40,000 bases of DNA from a bacterium (lineage in GTDB: Bacteria; Cyanobacteriota; Sericytochromatia; S15B-MN24; UBA4093). The notes below the pieces were generated by a model. The model was given only the letters and a program-made list of their open reading frames with translations. It searched no databases and was not told the DNA's origin. Position numbers and translations under genes: made by a program. Each line of letters opens with the position of its first letter. Positions within the stretch are counted from its first letter, which is position 1. The stretch is from NCBI GenBank assembly GCA_017744355.1, contig JAGIBK010000002.1:1-40000 (forward strand), read 5' to 3'. Below, one piece after another: positions 17,228 to 25,448 of the stretch.

Positions 17228-18013
17228 ATGCTCGGCTCCCTTTGGTCCGCCGCATCGGGCATGAAGGCCCAGCAGGTCAACATCGACGTGACCTCCAACA
17301 ACCTCGCCAACGTGAACACCCCCGGCTTCAAGAAGGCCCGGGCGGAGTTCCAGGACCTCATGTACCGGACGGCCTCCGAGGCGGGGGCGCCGGTCAACAA
17401 CGGCACCCGCACCCCGATCGGCTCGCAGATCGGTATGGGCGTCCGCTCGGTGGGTGTCGCGCGCTCCTTCGCGCAGGGCGACTTCCTCCAGACCGAGAAC
17501 CCCTACGATATGACCATCGAGGGCGAAGGCTTCTTCCAGGTCCAGCTAGGCGACGGCACCGTCGCCTACACCCGTGATGGCGGCTTCAAGGTCGACTCCA
17601 ACGGGACGCTCGTTACCTCCGAGGGCTTCATCGTCCAGCCCAACATCTCGGTGCCGCAGGGCGCGCGCCAGGTGACGGTGACCCCCGAGGGGGTCGTGAC
17701 CGCCATGATTGGCGACCAGGCCCAGAACCTGGGGCAGATCCAGCTCGTTCGCTTCGTCAACCCCGCGGGCCTCACGGCTCAGGGCCGCAACCTCTTCAAG
17801 CCGACCGAGGCCTCCGGCGATCCCCAGACCTTCGCCCCCGGCGAGGCGGGATCCGGCACCCGGGTCATGCAGGGCGCGCTCGAGAACTCGAACGTGAAGG
17901 TGGTCGAGGAGATGGTCAACCTGATCGTGGCGCAGCGCGCCTACGAAGCCAACTCCAAGTCGATCTCCACCGCCGACGAGATGCTCGGTCAGGCCAACAA
18001 CCTCAAGCGCTAG
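17228..18013 (+). CDS. flgG: Flagellar distal rod protein FlgG
   Basis: 261 residues, the usual length. The N-terminus has LWSAASGMKAQQVNID and [14 protein letters not shown], and the C-terminus has NVKVVEEMVNLIVAQRAYEANSKSI and a final helix. Both ends form the coiled-coil core of the distal rod. There is no cleaved signal; export is by the flagellar type III system. It lies 51 bases after flgF in the same transcript, with GAAAGGAC upstream of its ATG. The flgH and flgI genes for the L and P rings, often found next, are absent here. Confidence 0.95.
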   Translation: MLGSLWSAASGMKAQQVNIDVTSNNLANVNTPGFKKARAEFQDLMYRTASEAGAPVNNGTRTPIGSQIGMGVRSVGVARSFAQGDFLQTENPYDMTIEGEGFFQVQLGDGTVAYTRDGGFKVDSNGTLVTSEGFIVQPNISVPQGARQVTVTPEGVVTAMIGDQAQNLGQIQLVRFVNPAGLTAQGRNLFKPTEASGDPQTFAPGEAGSGTRVMQGALENSNVKVVEEMVNLIVAQRAYEANSKSISTADEMLGQANNLKR

Positions 18014-18027
18014 TCGGGTGGTGAAGC

Positions 18028-18333
18028 GTGACATTTGATCCGCGCGTTGACTTCAGGCCCCTCCCCCAGGACCGGGGCCTGACGCCCGAGCAGCAGAAGA
18101 TCAAGGCAGCCGCCCGCGAGTTCGAGGCGATCATGCTCCATCAGATGCTCAAGACCATGCGCAGCACGGTCAAGCCGGGCGCTCTCGAGGGCGGCTCGAC
18201 CATGGCGACCTACCGCGACATGATGGACGAGCAGACGGCCCGCAGCCTGGCCCACGGGCGCGGGGTCGGCTTGGCTGACGTGATCGCGCGGCAGATGATG
18301 GAGCTGGACAAGCCCGCCCCCAAGAAGCCCTGA
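18028..18333 (+). CDS. flgJ: FlgJ rod-binding domain protein
   Basis: 101 residues, equal to the N-terminal rod-binding half of FlgJ: AAREFEAIMLHQMLKTMRST, then GGSTMATYRDMMDEQTARSLA and GVGLADVIARQMM. The muramidase half is missing; a separate transglycosylase gene three positions upstream may supply it. It likely caps or chaperones the rod as it passes the cell wall. GTG start, 14 bases after flgG, with GGTGGTGAAG as a modest ribosome site. Confidence 0.88.
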   Translation: MTFDPRVDFRPLPQDRGLTPEQQKIKAAAREFEAIMLHQMLKTMRSTVKPGALEGGSTMATYRDMMDEQTARSLAHGRGVGLADVIARQMMELDKPAPKKP

Positions 18334-18402
18334 GGGTTTGGTCCCTGAGGGGCTGGGGAACAACCAGCATGGTCGTTCGTTTGATGTCTGAGGAGCCTCC
18401 CG

Positions 18403-18816
18403 ATGCCGCTCGCTAATTGCCCGCGTTGCAAGAAGCTGTTCAACAAAGTCGCTGCCAACATCTGCGATGCCTGTCGGCACCGCGACGAGGTCGATTTTGA
18501 CCTGTGCTACCGCTACCTGCGCGACAATCCCAACTCGACGGTGGCGGCGATCGCGGACGCGACCGGGGTCGAACAGCGGCAGATCATGGACTTCTACCGC
18601 ACCGGCCGCCTGCTCGCGGGCGAGGCGGGTTACCCCTGTGAGCGCTGCGGCGGACCGACCCACCGGGGATCGTACTGCGCCAAGTGCACCGAGACTCTCC
18701 GCTCGGGCTTTGCCCCCGGCACGTCGGCGCGTCGGGAGGATCCCGCCGCCAACGACGACGCGGCGGGGCGAGCCAAGCGAGACTTCTCGCACCAGCTGCG
18801 CGTCGATCGTCGCTGA
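18403..18816 (+). CDS. yvyF: YvyF-like flagellar operon zinc-ribbon protein
   Basis: 137 residues, similar in layout to Bacillus YvyF, which sits next to flgM. An N-terminal zinc ribbon (CPRC at 7-10, CDAC at 22-25) is followed by a helical segment resembling a winged helix (YRYLRDNPNSTVAAIADATGV, about 38-58) and a second zinc ribbon (CERC, CAKC at about 82-99). A charged tail ends the protein. The role of the family is poorly known; it is proposed as a flagellar gene regulator. It is the last gene before the terminator at 18851 and precedes flgM, as in Firmicutes. Confidence 0.82.
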   Translation: MPLANCPRCKKLFNKVAANICDACRHRDEVDFDLCYRYLRDNPNSTVAAIADATGVEQRQIMDFYRTGRLLAGEAGYPCERCGGPTHRGSYCAKCTETLRSGFAPGTSARREDPAANDDAAGRAKRDFSHQLRVDRR

Positions 18817-18850
18817 GGCCGCGTTTCGAGTCGACCGATCGTTTCGATTG

Positions 18851-18887
18851 AAGGTCCCGCCCCCAGCGAAGGGGCGGGACCTTTTTC
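18851..18887 (+). terminator. Terminator of the actin-like/flgFG operon
   Basis: AAGGTCCCGCCCC pairs with GGGGCGGGACCTT around a 7-base loop, followed by TTT. The T run ends two bases before the sigma-28 promoter. Confidence 0.93.
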
Positions 18888-18888
18888 C

Positions 18889-18915
18889 TAAAGTTCTGGA
18901 ATTTTCGGCCGATAG
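18889..18915 (+). promoter_or_regulatory. Sigma-28 (FliA) promoter of flgM
   Basis: TAAAGTTC (18889-18896), an 11-base spacer and GCCGATAG (18908-18915). The enterobacterial consensus is TAAAGTTT-N11-GCCGATAA, so 14 of 16 positions match with exact spacing. The predicted start is near 18922, ~39 bases before flgM. It drives the late unit flgM-flgN-flgK-flgL and probably fliW-csrA. Confidence 0.88.
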
Positions 18916-18960
18916 TTGGATCTAGAAGCCTCCCATTCGAAGGATCGACGAGAGGACCCC

Positions 18961-19251
18961 ATGAAGATTTCGTCCGAACAAATCCAGCAGATGCTCCAGA
19001 CCCGCGCCGTCAAGGGTGCCGGCAAGGTTCAGAAGACGGCACCGGTGGATGCGGTCGCCAAGGTCGACGGCGCCGCGCTCTCCGTTGCGGGTCAGGACAT
19101 CACCAAGGCCCTGTCGCTTATTTCCAAGACCGCTGACGTGCGCGCCGACAAGGTGGCCGCGCTCAAGGAGCGTATCGCCGCCGGTACCTACGAGGTGGGG
19201 GGCGCTGACATCGTCGGCTCGCTGTTCGGCCCGTTCACGGGCGACCGCTAG
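18961..19251 (+). CDS. flgM: Anti-sigma-28 factor FlgM
   Basis: 96 residues, the usual size. It begins MKISSEQIQQ and ends in the sigma-28-binding region (VRADKVAALKERIAAGTYEV, then GADIVGSLF). FlgM holds sigma-28 inactive until the hook is complete and it is exported. The start at 18961 has AGAGGA upstream; a longer in-frame reading from 18916 would begin at the end of the promoter and is rejected. It is autoregulated here through the sigma-28 promoter directly upstream. Confidence 0.93.
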   Translation: MKISSEQIQQMLQTRAVKGAGKVQKTAPVDAVAKVDGAALSVAGQDITKALSLISKTADVRADKVAALKERIAAGTYEVGGADIVGSLFGPFTGDR

Positions 19252-19266
19252 CGGAGCGAAGACGCG

Positions 19267-19770
19267 ATGGAGACCCAGCTCGCGGCCCTCGAAGCCGCCC
19301 TGCGCCATGAGGTGGCGGCCTATCAAGGTCTGCTCAATCGCCTGCCGTTCAAGCTCGCGCTGATCCGCAAGAACCGCGTCGATCAGCTGGAGCACCTCAC
19401 CCGGCAGGAAGAAGCAGACCTTGCGCGCCTGCTCGGCTTCGAGCGCGAGCGCAACCAGAGCGTGCAGGCGATCCTTTCGGCGCTGCCGGCCGGGACCGAG
19501 CCGTCGCTCTCGGGCATCCTGCCCCACCTGACGCCCGACTGGCATTCGCGGCTCGCGCCGCTGGGCGATCGCCTGCGCGAGCAGGTAGGGGCCCTGCGCG
19601 AAGGGCACGAGACCTGCAAGATCTTGCTAAAGGCGAGCCTGGAGTACGTGGACATCACCATGCAGCTGGTGAGCCGCACCGTCGCCAATGCCCAGCCCTT
19701 GATGTACGGCGGCGCCGACGAAGAGACCCCTTTGCATTCCCCGAGCCTCTTGCTCGACCGGAGGGCCTGA
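19267..19770 (+). CDS. flgN: FlgN-type flagellar export chaperone
   Basis: 167 residues, almost wholly helical, with the FlgN pattern: an amphipathic first helix (LEAALRHEVAAYQGLLNRL), a central KNRVDQLEHLTRQEEADLARLLGFE and a C-terminal helix (LLKASLEYVDITMQLVSR) that binds hook-associated proteins. It keeps FlgK and FlgL soluble for export. Its stop overlaps the flgK start by one base (TGATG), which couples chaperone and cargo. Confidence 0.88.
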   Translation: METQLAALEAALRHEVAAYQGLLNRLPFKLALIRKNRVDQLEHLTRQEEADLARLLGFERERNQSVQAILSALPAGTEPSLSGILPHLTPDWHSRLAPLGDRLREQVGALREGHETCKILLKASLEYVDITMQLVSRTVANAQPLMYGGADEETPLHSPSLLLDRRA

Positions 19771-21296
19771 TGGACTATTCCCTGTACGGTTTGGGGTCCG
19801 CGTACCGCGGCATGCTCGCCGCCCAGGCGGCGCTCAACACCGTGGGCAACAACCTGGCGAACGCCAACACCGAGGGCTATTCGCGGCAGCGGGTCGAGCA
19901 GATCCCCGCCTCCTCGATCATGCAGTACTCCTACAACACCCCCGTGAGCCTCGCGCAGCTGGGCGGCGGGGTGCAGGTGACTTCGATCAAGCGGGTGCGC
20001 GACGACTTCCTGGACATCCAGATCCGCTACGAGACCGCCGCGCTCGGGGCGAACGAGACCATGCGCGATCAGGTCAACAAGATCGAGAGCCTGTTCCAGG
20101 AACCGGGTGACTACGGTCTGGGCTCGGTCATGACCAAGTTCTTCAACGCCTGGGATCAGCTGTCGAGCAATGCCGAGGACTCCGCGGCCCGCAGCCAGGT
20201 CCGCGATCAAGGGATCACGCTGGCCAACACCTTCAACGCCTTGCACCGCAACCTGGTGCGCATGCGTGCCGACCTGGACTCGCAGATCCAGCGTCAGGTC
20301 TCCGACATCAACGGTCTCACCAGCCAGATCAGCGCGCTCAACCAGCAGATCGCCTCCTCGGGCGCCCTGGGGACCCAATCCAACTCCCTGATGGACCAGC
20401 GCGACGCCCTCCTCGAGAAGCTGTCCAAGATCGCCAGCATCCAGACCAGCGTTCAGCCCGACGGCAAGGTCTACGTCTACATGAAGGGCCGAGGCCTGGT
20501 GGACAGCGATCGCGCCGAGGTGCTCACGGTTCGCTCTAACGCGGAGGGCAACCTCTCGGAGGTGGCCTTCCGGGGCGAGACGATCTCGCCCATGGAGATC
20601 GGCGGCAGCCTCGGGGCGCTCTTCTCCGCCCGCGACGAGATCATCGGTCGCTCGATGGCCCAGGCGCGGCCTGGCACCCCGGTCTTGCCCGACACCCCGA
20701 ACGGCATGCTCTACCAGCTCGACAAGCTCGCCAACGAGCTCGCCCAGAAGGTCAACGCCTACCACACGACCGGTACCGATCTCACCGGCGCCATGGCGGG
20801 GACGCCCTTCTTCGTCAACAACAACCCTTACGCCTCGGTCGCCGACAACACCTTCATCGGGGTCCAGGGCTTCATGGTCAACCTGGACATCCAGAACGGT
20901 ACGTCGGGGCTCGACAAGATCGTGGCGGGCCGTCCGACCGACGCCCTGCGTCCGACGGCGCCGGGCCCGGCCGACAACGAGATCGCCCAGAAGATCGCAA
21001 GCATTCGTTCGGAGGCGGGCTTCGGCCACCCGACCCAGACCCTCAACGACTACTACCGCACCTTCCTGTCCAACCTGGGGGTGGTGGGGCAGTCCGCTAA
21101 CCGGACTGCCGTCAACCAGACCAATCTCATCGATCACCTGCACGATCAGCGCGAGGCGGTCTCGGGCATCAGCTTCGACCAGGAGATGTCGGATCTGGTC
21201 CGCTACCAGCACGCCTACAACGCCTCCGCGAAGGTCCTCACCATGTTCGACGAGGTCCTGGATCGGCTGATCAACGGCGTGGCGCCGGGACGCTAA
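19770..21296 (+). CDS. flgK: Flagellar hook-associated protein 1 (FlgK)
   Basis: 508 residues, first hook-filament junction protein. The N-terminus (LGSAYRGMLAAQAALNTVGN, NNLANANTEGYSRQ) and the C-terminus (SFDQEMSDLVRYQHAYNAS, then VLTMFDEVLDRLI) are the diagnostic FlgK ends. In between are a helical region (about 80-200) and a variable beta domain. It is exported with FlgN help and translationally coupled to flgN. Confidence 0.95.
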   Translation: MDYSLYGLGSAYRGMLAAQAALNTVGNNLANANTEGYSRQRVEQIPASSIMQYSYNTPVSLAQLGGGVQVTSIKRVRDDFLDIQIRYETAALGANETMRDQVNKIESLFQEPGDYGLGSVMTKFFNAWDQLSSNAEDSAARSQVRDQGITLANTFNALHRNLVRMRADLDSQIQRQVSDINGLTSQISALNQQIASSGALGTQSNSLMDQRDALLEKLSKIASIQTSVQPDGKVYVYMKGRGLVDSDRAEVLTVRSNAEGNLSEVAFRGETISPMEIGGSLGALFSARDEIIGRSMAQARPGTPVLPDTPNGMLYQLDKLANELAQKVNAYHTTGTDLTGAMAGTPFFVNNNPYASVADNTFIGVQGFMVNLDIQNGTSGLDKIVAGRPTDALRPTAPGPADNEIAQKIASIRSEAGFGHPTQTLNDYYRTFLSNLGVVGQSANRTAVNQTNLIDHLHDQREAVSGISFDQEMSDLVRYQHAYNASAKVLTMFDEVLDRLINGVAPGR

Positions 21297-21342
21297 ACCG
21301 GGTTTCACGGAAGAGCTGGCTGAATAGCAAAGGGACTGAACC

Positions 21343-22239
21343 ATGCGCGTCACCAACAAGATGATCTCCGACAGCGTCTACCGCAACGCGGGCTCGCATC
21401 TCGAGAAGATGGCGGACCTCCAGGAGAAGCTCGCGAGCGGCAAGGCCATCAACAAGCCCTCGGACAATCCGAGCGCCGTCAACGTCGCGATGCTGTTGCG
21501 TAACACCCTCGCGGACCAGGACCAGTACGTCACCAACCTCAAGCAGGTGGACACCTGGCTCAAGACGGGAGATCAGACGATCGACTCGGCCCAGACGGTC
21601 ATGCTGCGCGCCCTGGTGCTCGCGAACGAAGGGGCTTCGGACACCGGAACCCCCGACTCCCGCAAGGCCCTCGCCCAGGAGCTGCGCGAGCTCAAGGAGC
21701 AGCTACGCGGCATCGCCAACACGCAGCTGGCGGGACGCTACGTCTTCGCCGGCTCTCAGACCCTCACCGAGCCCTACCCTAACGGGGCGCCGCCTTTCCC
21801 TGCCAAGGTCGACAACACCGACACCCTGACCGCCGAGATCGGCCCCGGCATCTCGATCCAGTACAACGTGACGGGGACCGACGTCTTTGGCGCCACCACC
21901 GATCCCAACAGCGCCTTCCAGGTCCTCGAAGACCTGGCGACGGCCCTTGAGGCGGACGACGGCACGGCGGCTGGCCTTCAGATCGACCGGATCAACGCGC
22001 GCCTCGATGCCATGTCGCTGCAGCGCGCGGGCCTCGGCGGCAAGCTGAACCGGACGGAGCTGCTCACCGAGCGTTATTCCGAGACCGAGGTCAGCATGCG
22101 CGATCTGCTCAGCGCCAACGAAGAGGTCGACATGCCCAAGGTCATCTCGCAGCTAAGCCTCTCGACCACCGTGTATCAGGCATCCCTGGCCGCCAGCGCT
22201 CGCATCATGCAGCCCACCCTGATGGACTTCCTCAGGTAA
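21343..22239 (+). CDS. flgL: Flagellar hook-associated protein 3 (FlgL)
   Basis: 298 residues, second junction protein between hook and filament. The flagellin-like N-terminus (MRVTNKMISDSVYRN, LQEKLASGKAINKPSDNP) is followed by LAGRYVFAGSQT and a C-terminal helix (VDMPKVISQLSLSTTVYQAS). It is shorter than flagellin-like proteins with large D2/D3 domains. It lies 46 bases after flgK. The fliW and csrA genes follow, which control flagellin translation. Confidence 0.95.
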   Translation: MRVTNKMISDSVYRNAGSHLEKMADLQEKLASGKAINKPSDNPSAVNVAMLLRNTLADQDQYVTNLKQVDTWLKTGDQTIDSAQTVMLRALVLANEGASDTGTPDSRKALAQELRELKEQLRGIANTQLAGRYVFAGSQTLTEPYPNGAPPFPAKVDNTDTLTAEIGPGISIQYNVTGTDVFGATTDPNSAFQVLEDLATALEADDGTAAGLQIDRINARLDAMSLQRAGLGGKLNRTELLTERYSETEVSMRDLLSANEEVDMPKVISQLSLSTTVYQASLAASARIMQPTLMDFLR

Positions 22240-22298
22240 GGCCCGCATAGGTTAGAATGAGACCGTCCCGTTAGATGCTCTTGGAGAGCTTGGAGCGC

Positions 22299-22745
22299 AT
22301 GACCATCATCACCCGCCAGTTCGGTTCCATCGACTATGCCGAGGAGGCCGTCATCACTTTTCCCGAGGGCCTGCTCGGGTTCGAGCGGATGCATCGCTTT
22401 CTCTTGATCGATCAGCCCGAGGTCGAGCCGCTGCGCTGGCTGCAATCGCTCGATGAGCCTCAGATCGCCTTCACCGTGATCGAGCCCGAGCTGGTGTTTC
22501 CCGATTTCAAGGTCCACCTCACGGCGAGCGATCGCGAGGGTCTCGGCCTTGCGGCCGGGGTCGAGCCGCGGCTCTTGGTGCTGGTGACGGTGCCGAAGGA
22601 TCCCGCCGATATGACGGCCAATCTCATGGGGCCGCTGGTCCTACATCCGCAGAATCGGCTCGGCCGCCAGCTGGTGCTCCACGACTCCCCCCACGGGACT
22701 CGCGAACGTCTCATTCCCGGCGCGGCCAGCGCCGTCACCGCGTAG
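22299..22745 (+). CDS. fliW: Flagellar assembly factor FliW
   Basis: 148 residues. It has the FliW pattern of [20 protein letters not shown] followed by [14 protein letters not shown], then [15 protein letters not shown] and [20 protein letters not shown]. FliW binds and inhibits CsrA until flagellin sequesters it, setting flagellin translation. The start at 22299 gives the normal N-terminus; an in-frame ATG at 22275 lacks a ribosome site. GGAGAG 12 bases upstream, or GGAG very close to the ATG, must serve as the ribosome site, so initiation may be weak. csrA follows 17 bases later. Confidence 0.93.
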   Translation: MTIITRQFGSIDYAEEAVITFPEGLLGFERMHRFLLIDQPEVEPLRWLQSLDEPQIAFTVIEPELVFPDFKVHLTASDREGLGLAAGVEPRLLVLVTVPKDPADMTANLMGPLVLHPQNRLGRQLVLHDSPHGTRERLIPGAASAVTA

Positions 22746-22762
22746 CCGCAGTAGGGGGACCC

Positions 22763-23029
22763 ATGCTCGTCTTGAGCCGCAAACCGAACCAGAGCATCAT
22801 GATTGGCGACGGGATCGAGGTGGTGGTCCTCGAGGTCAAGGGGGACACCGTCAAGATCGGCCTCAAGGCGCCGCGCGACGTCAAGGTCTACCGCCAGGAG
22901 GTCTACGCCGAGATCACCCGCGAGAATGCACGGGCGGCCGCAGCCGTCGCCCCCGCGCTGGATGCGGCGCGCCTGCTGCAGCAGGCCCTCAAGAAGAAAA
23001 CCGAGTCGGGTGAGCCGCCCGTATCCTAG
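22763..23029 (+). CDS. csrA: Carbon storage regulator CsrA
   Basis: 88 residues. RNA-binding dimer; residues 1-50 are canonical ([39 protein letters not shown]). It blocks ribosome access at GGA motifs, classically in the flagellin leader. The tail is longer than in E. coli (61 residues): an Ala-rich helix (about 57-80) and [10 protein letters not shown]. Such extensions occur in FliW-regulated CsrA, where the C-terminal part contacts FliW. AGGGGGA lies just before the ATG. It is the last gene of the sigma-28 unit. Confidence 0.95.
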   Translation: MLVLSRKPNQSIMIGDGIEVVVLEVKGDTVKIGLKAPRDVKVYRQEVYAEITRENARAAAAVAPALDAARLLQQALKKKTESGEPPVS

Positions 23030-23043
23030 CTTTACGCACGTAC

Positions 23044-23073
23044 TTGAAAGCTTTGGCTCCCGAATGGTATAAA
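23044..23073 (+). promoter_or_regulatory. Sigma-70-type promoter of flhF-flhG
   Basis: TTGAAA (23044-23049), an 18-base spacer and TATAAA (23068-23073), the -10 preceded by TGG (extended). The predicted start is near 23080. This excludes flhF starts upstream of that point and lets flhFG be made independently of sigma-28. Confidence 0.7.
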
Positions 23074-23151
23074 GAGGCGACGCCTTGTGCGGCGCTTTCG
23101 GGCGCTGTCGCGCGCACGGCGGGCATGCAGCAGCCAGGGATCGGCGCAACG

Positions 23152-24393
23152 ATGGGCACACGGACGAGCGCCCCGAGACATGTCCCCATCGATGGGGCGA
23201 GGACCGGCTTGAAGATCCGCCAATACACCGCGGCCACCATGCAGGAGGCCCGTCTCAAGATCAAGATGGATCTCGGCCCCGACGCCGTGATTTTGCATAC
23301 CCGATCCTTCAAACGAGGTGGGGTCTTTGGCCTGTTCGCCAAGGACATGGTCGAGGTCTTGGCCGCGGTGGACGCCCCTGATCAGGGCGGCTATCGTCTC
23401 AGCCCGCCTGTCCCCACCACCATCGCCCCCGCCCCCGCTCTCATCTCCACCATCGCTCCTGCGCTACCGACCACGGAGTCGAATAGCCAAGCGCTTGTCG
23501 CCCCGAGCACGGAGGTGGCGGAGCTCAAGGAGGCCGTGGTCGAGGTCAAGCGCATGCTGGGCTCGATGGCCGAGCAACTGGGCACTCAGCGGGCCGAGTG
23601 GTCTGCTCCCTTTGCTGCCTTCTATAGCCGCCTGGTTGCAAGCGAGCTCGCACCGGAGCTTGCGCGCGAGCTCGTTTCAAAGCTGGTCGAGGCCGGCGGC
23701 TCCGAGCCCACGCCGGAGGCGGTGCGGGCGCAGGAGTCGTTGATCGCGGATTGGCTTCCCTGCTCGGGGGCGATCGAGCCCCCGGCTTCGCTGGAAGCGC
23801 GTCCCAAGATCGTCGCGCTGGTCGGGCCCACCGGGGTCGGCAAGACCACGACCATCGCGAAGCTCGCCGCCAATTTCCGCCTCATCCAGCAGCAGGACGT
23901 CGCCCTCATCACCATCGACACCTACCGTGTCGCTGCCGTCGAGCAACTGCGCACCTACGGGGACATCATCGGCATCCCCGTCGAGGTGGTGGTGACCCCG
24001 AGCGCGCTCAAGGATGCGATCGCGCGCTTCGCAGACAAGGACGTTATCCTGATCGACACGGCGGGCCGCTCGCCCACCAATCGCATGCACCTGCACGAGC
24101 TGCGGGGCTTCCTGGACATTCCTCATCCGCGAGAGGTGCATCTGGTCCTTTCGGCCACGACCAACCGCGCGAACCTGGCGCGGATCACCGAGGCCTTTGA
24201 GCCGGTGGGCGTCGATCGCGTGATCTTCACCAAGATCGACGAGACCGGCTCCTTCGGAGCCATGCTCTCGACGGCCCATGCCTTTGCCAAGCCGCTGTCG
24301 TACCTCACGACGGGGCAGAGCGTGCCGGACGATATTCGGACCGCCGATGCCACCGCCATGGCGCGCATGCTCACCGACGAGATGCTCGTATGA
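23152..24393 (+). CDS. flhF: Signal-recognition-particle-type GTPase FlhF
   Basis: About 413 residues. FlhF marks the site of flagellar assembly, usually at a pole. The N-terminal B domain is LKIRQYTAATMQEARLKIK, then LGPDAVILHTRSF. A Pro/Ala-rich linker precedes the NG GTPase core: P-loop LVGPTGVGKTTT, TIDTYRVAAVEQLRTYG, LIDTAGRSP and the base-specific TKIDETGSFG. The start at 23152 is the most family-like ATG downstream of the predicted promoter; 23125 is possible, and the in-frame TTG at 23044 lies in the -35. AGGGA lies 11 bases upstream, a weak site. The stop overlaps the flhG start (ATGATG). Confidence 0.9.
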   Translation: MGTRTSAPRHVPIDGARTGLKIRQYTAATMQEARLKIKMDLGPDAVILHTRSFKRGGVFGLFAKDMVEVLAAVDAPDQGGYRLSPPVPTTIAPAPALISTIAPALPTTESNSQALVAPSTEVAELKEAVVEVKRMLGSMAEQLGTQRAEWSAPFAAFYSRLVASELAPELARELVSKLVEAGGSEPTPEAVRAQESLIADWLPCSGAIEPPASLEARPKIVALVGPTGVGKTTTIAKLAANFRLIQQQDVALITIDTYRVAAVEQLRTYGDIIGIPVEVVVTPSALKDAIARFADKDVILIDTAGRSPTNRMHLHELRGFLDIPHPREVHLVLSATTNRANLARITEAFEPVGVDRVIFTKIDETGSFGAMLSTAHAFAKPLSYLTTGQSVPDDIRTADATAMARMLTDEMLV

Positions 24394-25448
24394 TGGGCGA
24401 TCAGGCCGAACGGCTTCGCGAGCTCGTCCAGCGCGGCAAGGCACCCGAGGTGCAGGCGACGCCGCCGATTCTCGCGCGGCTCGAATCCGCCCAGGAGCCC
24501 GACACCGTCGCGCTGAGTGGCGAAGCGAGCGCTGAGGCGAAGATTACAAGCTCGGAGGAGATTCCGGCAGCAGCGCCTGAGGCGGCCCCTGAGCCGCGCC
24601 CCGAGGTGTCGATTCCGCTACCCGAACCCGGTGCTCGCGCGGGACGAACCATCGTGATCACGAGTGGGAAGGGCGGGGTCGGCAAGACCAACGTCACCGT
24701 CAACCTCGCGTTGACCTTCGCGCGCCGGGGGCGCAAGACCATCCTCTTCGACGCGGATCTCGGCATGGCCAACGTGGACGTGATGATGGGCGTTTCGCCG
24801 CCCCACTCCATCGCGGACGTCATCAAGGGCCGCAAGACCCTGCTCGAGGTGGTCCACTGGGTCAGCGACCATCTGGGGATCGTGCCCGGCGGATCGGGGG
24901 TTTCCGAGCTGGCGAACTTGGAGCCGAGCAAGCTCGAGACCGTGATCGCCCAGCTTGCCGCTTTGGAGTCCCAGGCGGAGATCATCCTGGTGGACACGGG
25001 TGCGGGTATCTCGCGCAACGTGGTGAACTTCGTGATGGCCGCCAGCGAGATCCTGGTCGTCACGACCCCCGAGCCCACGGCCATCACCGACGCCTATGGC
25101 ATGATCAAGGAGATCGACGCCAACAACCCGTCGGCCACCGTTCAACTGCTGGTCAATATGGCTGATTCGGAGGCCGAGGCGCGATCCGTCGCCGCCAAGC
25201 TCGCGATGATCGTAGAGCGCTTCTTGAGCGTCAAAATCCAGTACATCGGGTGTATCGAACGGGACGGTCACGTAAGTCGCTCGGTGCTCATGCAGCAGCC
25301 GTTCACCCACGCTTATCCCAACGCCACCGCGACGCGACGCCTCAACATTCTGGCGGGCACCCTGCTCGCCCAGAACGATGAAGCCAAACCCAGCGGAGGC
25401 TTCTTCTCGCGCTTGGTGCATCAGATCTTCCGCAGTGGGCGTTCGTAG
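24390..25448 (+). CDS. flhG: MinD-like ATPase FlhG (YlxH)
   Basis: 352 residues. FlhG controls flagellar number and stimulates FlhF GTPase. The N-terminus carries DQAERLR (4-10), an exact match to the DQAxxLR activator motif known to stimulate FlhF. A ~75-residue Pro/Glu/Ala linker follows. The MinD-type ATPase starts near residue 86: deviant Walker A SGKGGVGKTN, switch I LFDADLGMANVD and switch II VDTGAGIS. The C-terminal region (GGFFSRLVHQIFRS) fits the amphipathic membrane-targeting helix. It overlaps flhF by four bases and ends the flagellar region. A start at the second ATG (24393) is equally good. Confidence 0.94.
   Translation: MMGDQAERLRELVQRGKAPEVQATPPILARLESAQEPDTVALSGEASAEAKITSSEEIPAAAPEAAPEPRPEVSIPLPEPGARAGRTIVITSGKGGVGKTNVTVNLALTFARRGRKTILFDADLGMANVDVMMGVSPPHSIADVIKGRKTLLEVVHWVSDHLGIVPGGSGVSELANLEPSKLETVIAQLAALESQAEIILVDTGAGISRNVVNFVMAASEILVVTTPEPTAITDAYGMIKEIDANNPSATVQLLVNMADSEAEARSVAAKLAMIVERFLSVKIQYIGCIERDGHVSRSVLMQQPFTHAYPNATATRRLNILAGTLLAQNDEAKPSGGFFSRLVHQIFRSGRS

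Noticed and set aside
19383..21359. 658-codon minus-strand frame opposite flgN-flgK
   Set aside because: Shadow of coupled flagellar genes; the composition is typical of reversed high-GC codons.
22253..22258. TAGAAT before fliW as a promoter
   Set aside because: The best -35 (TTCCTC) is 19 bases away and weak, and there is no TG extension; read-through from flgL is simpler.
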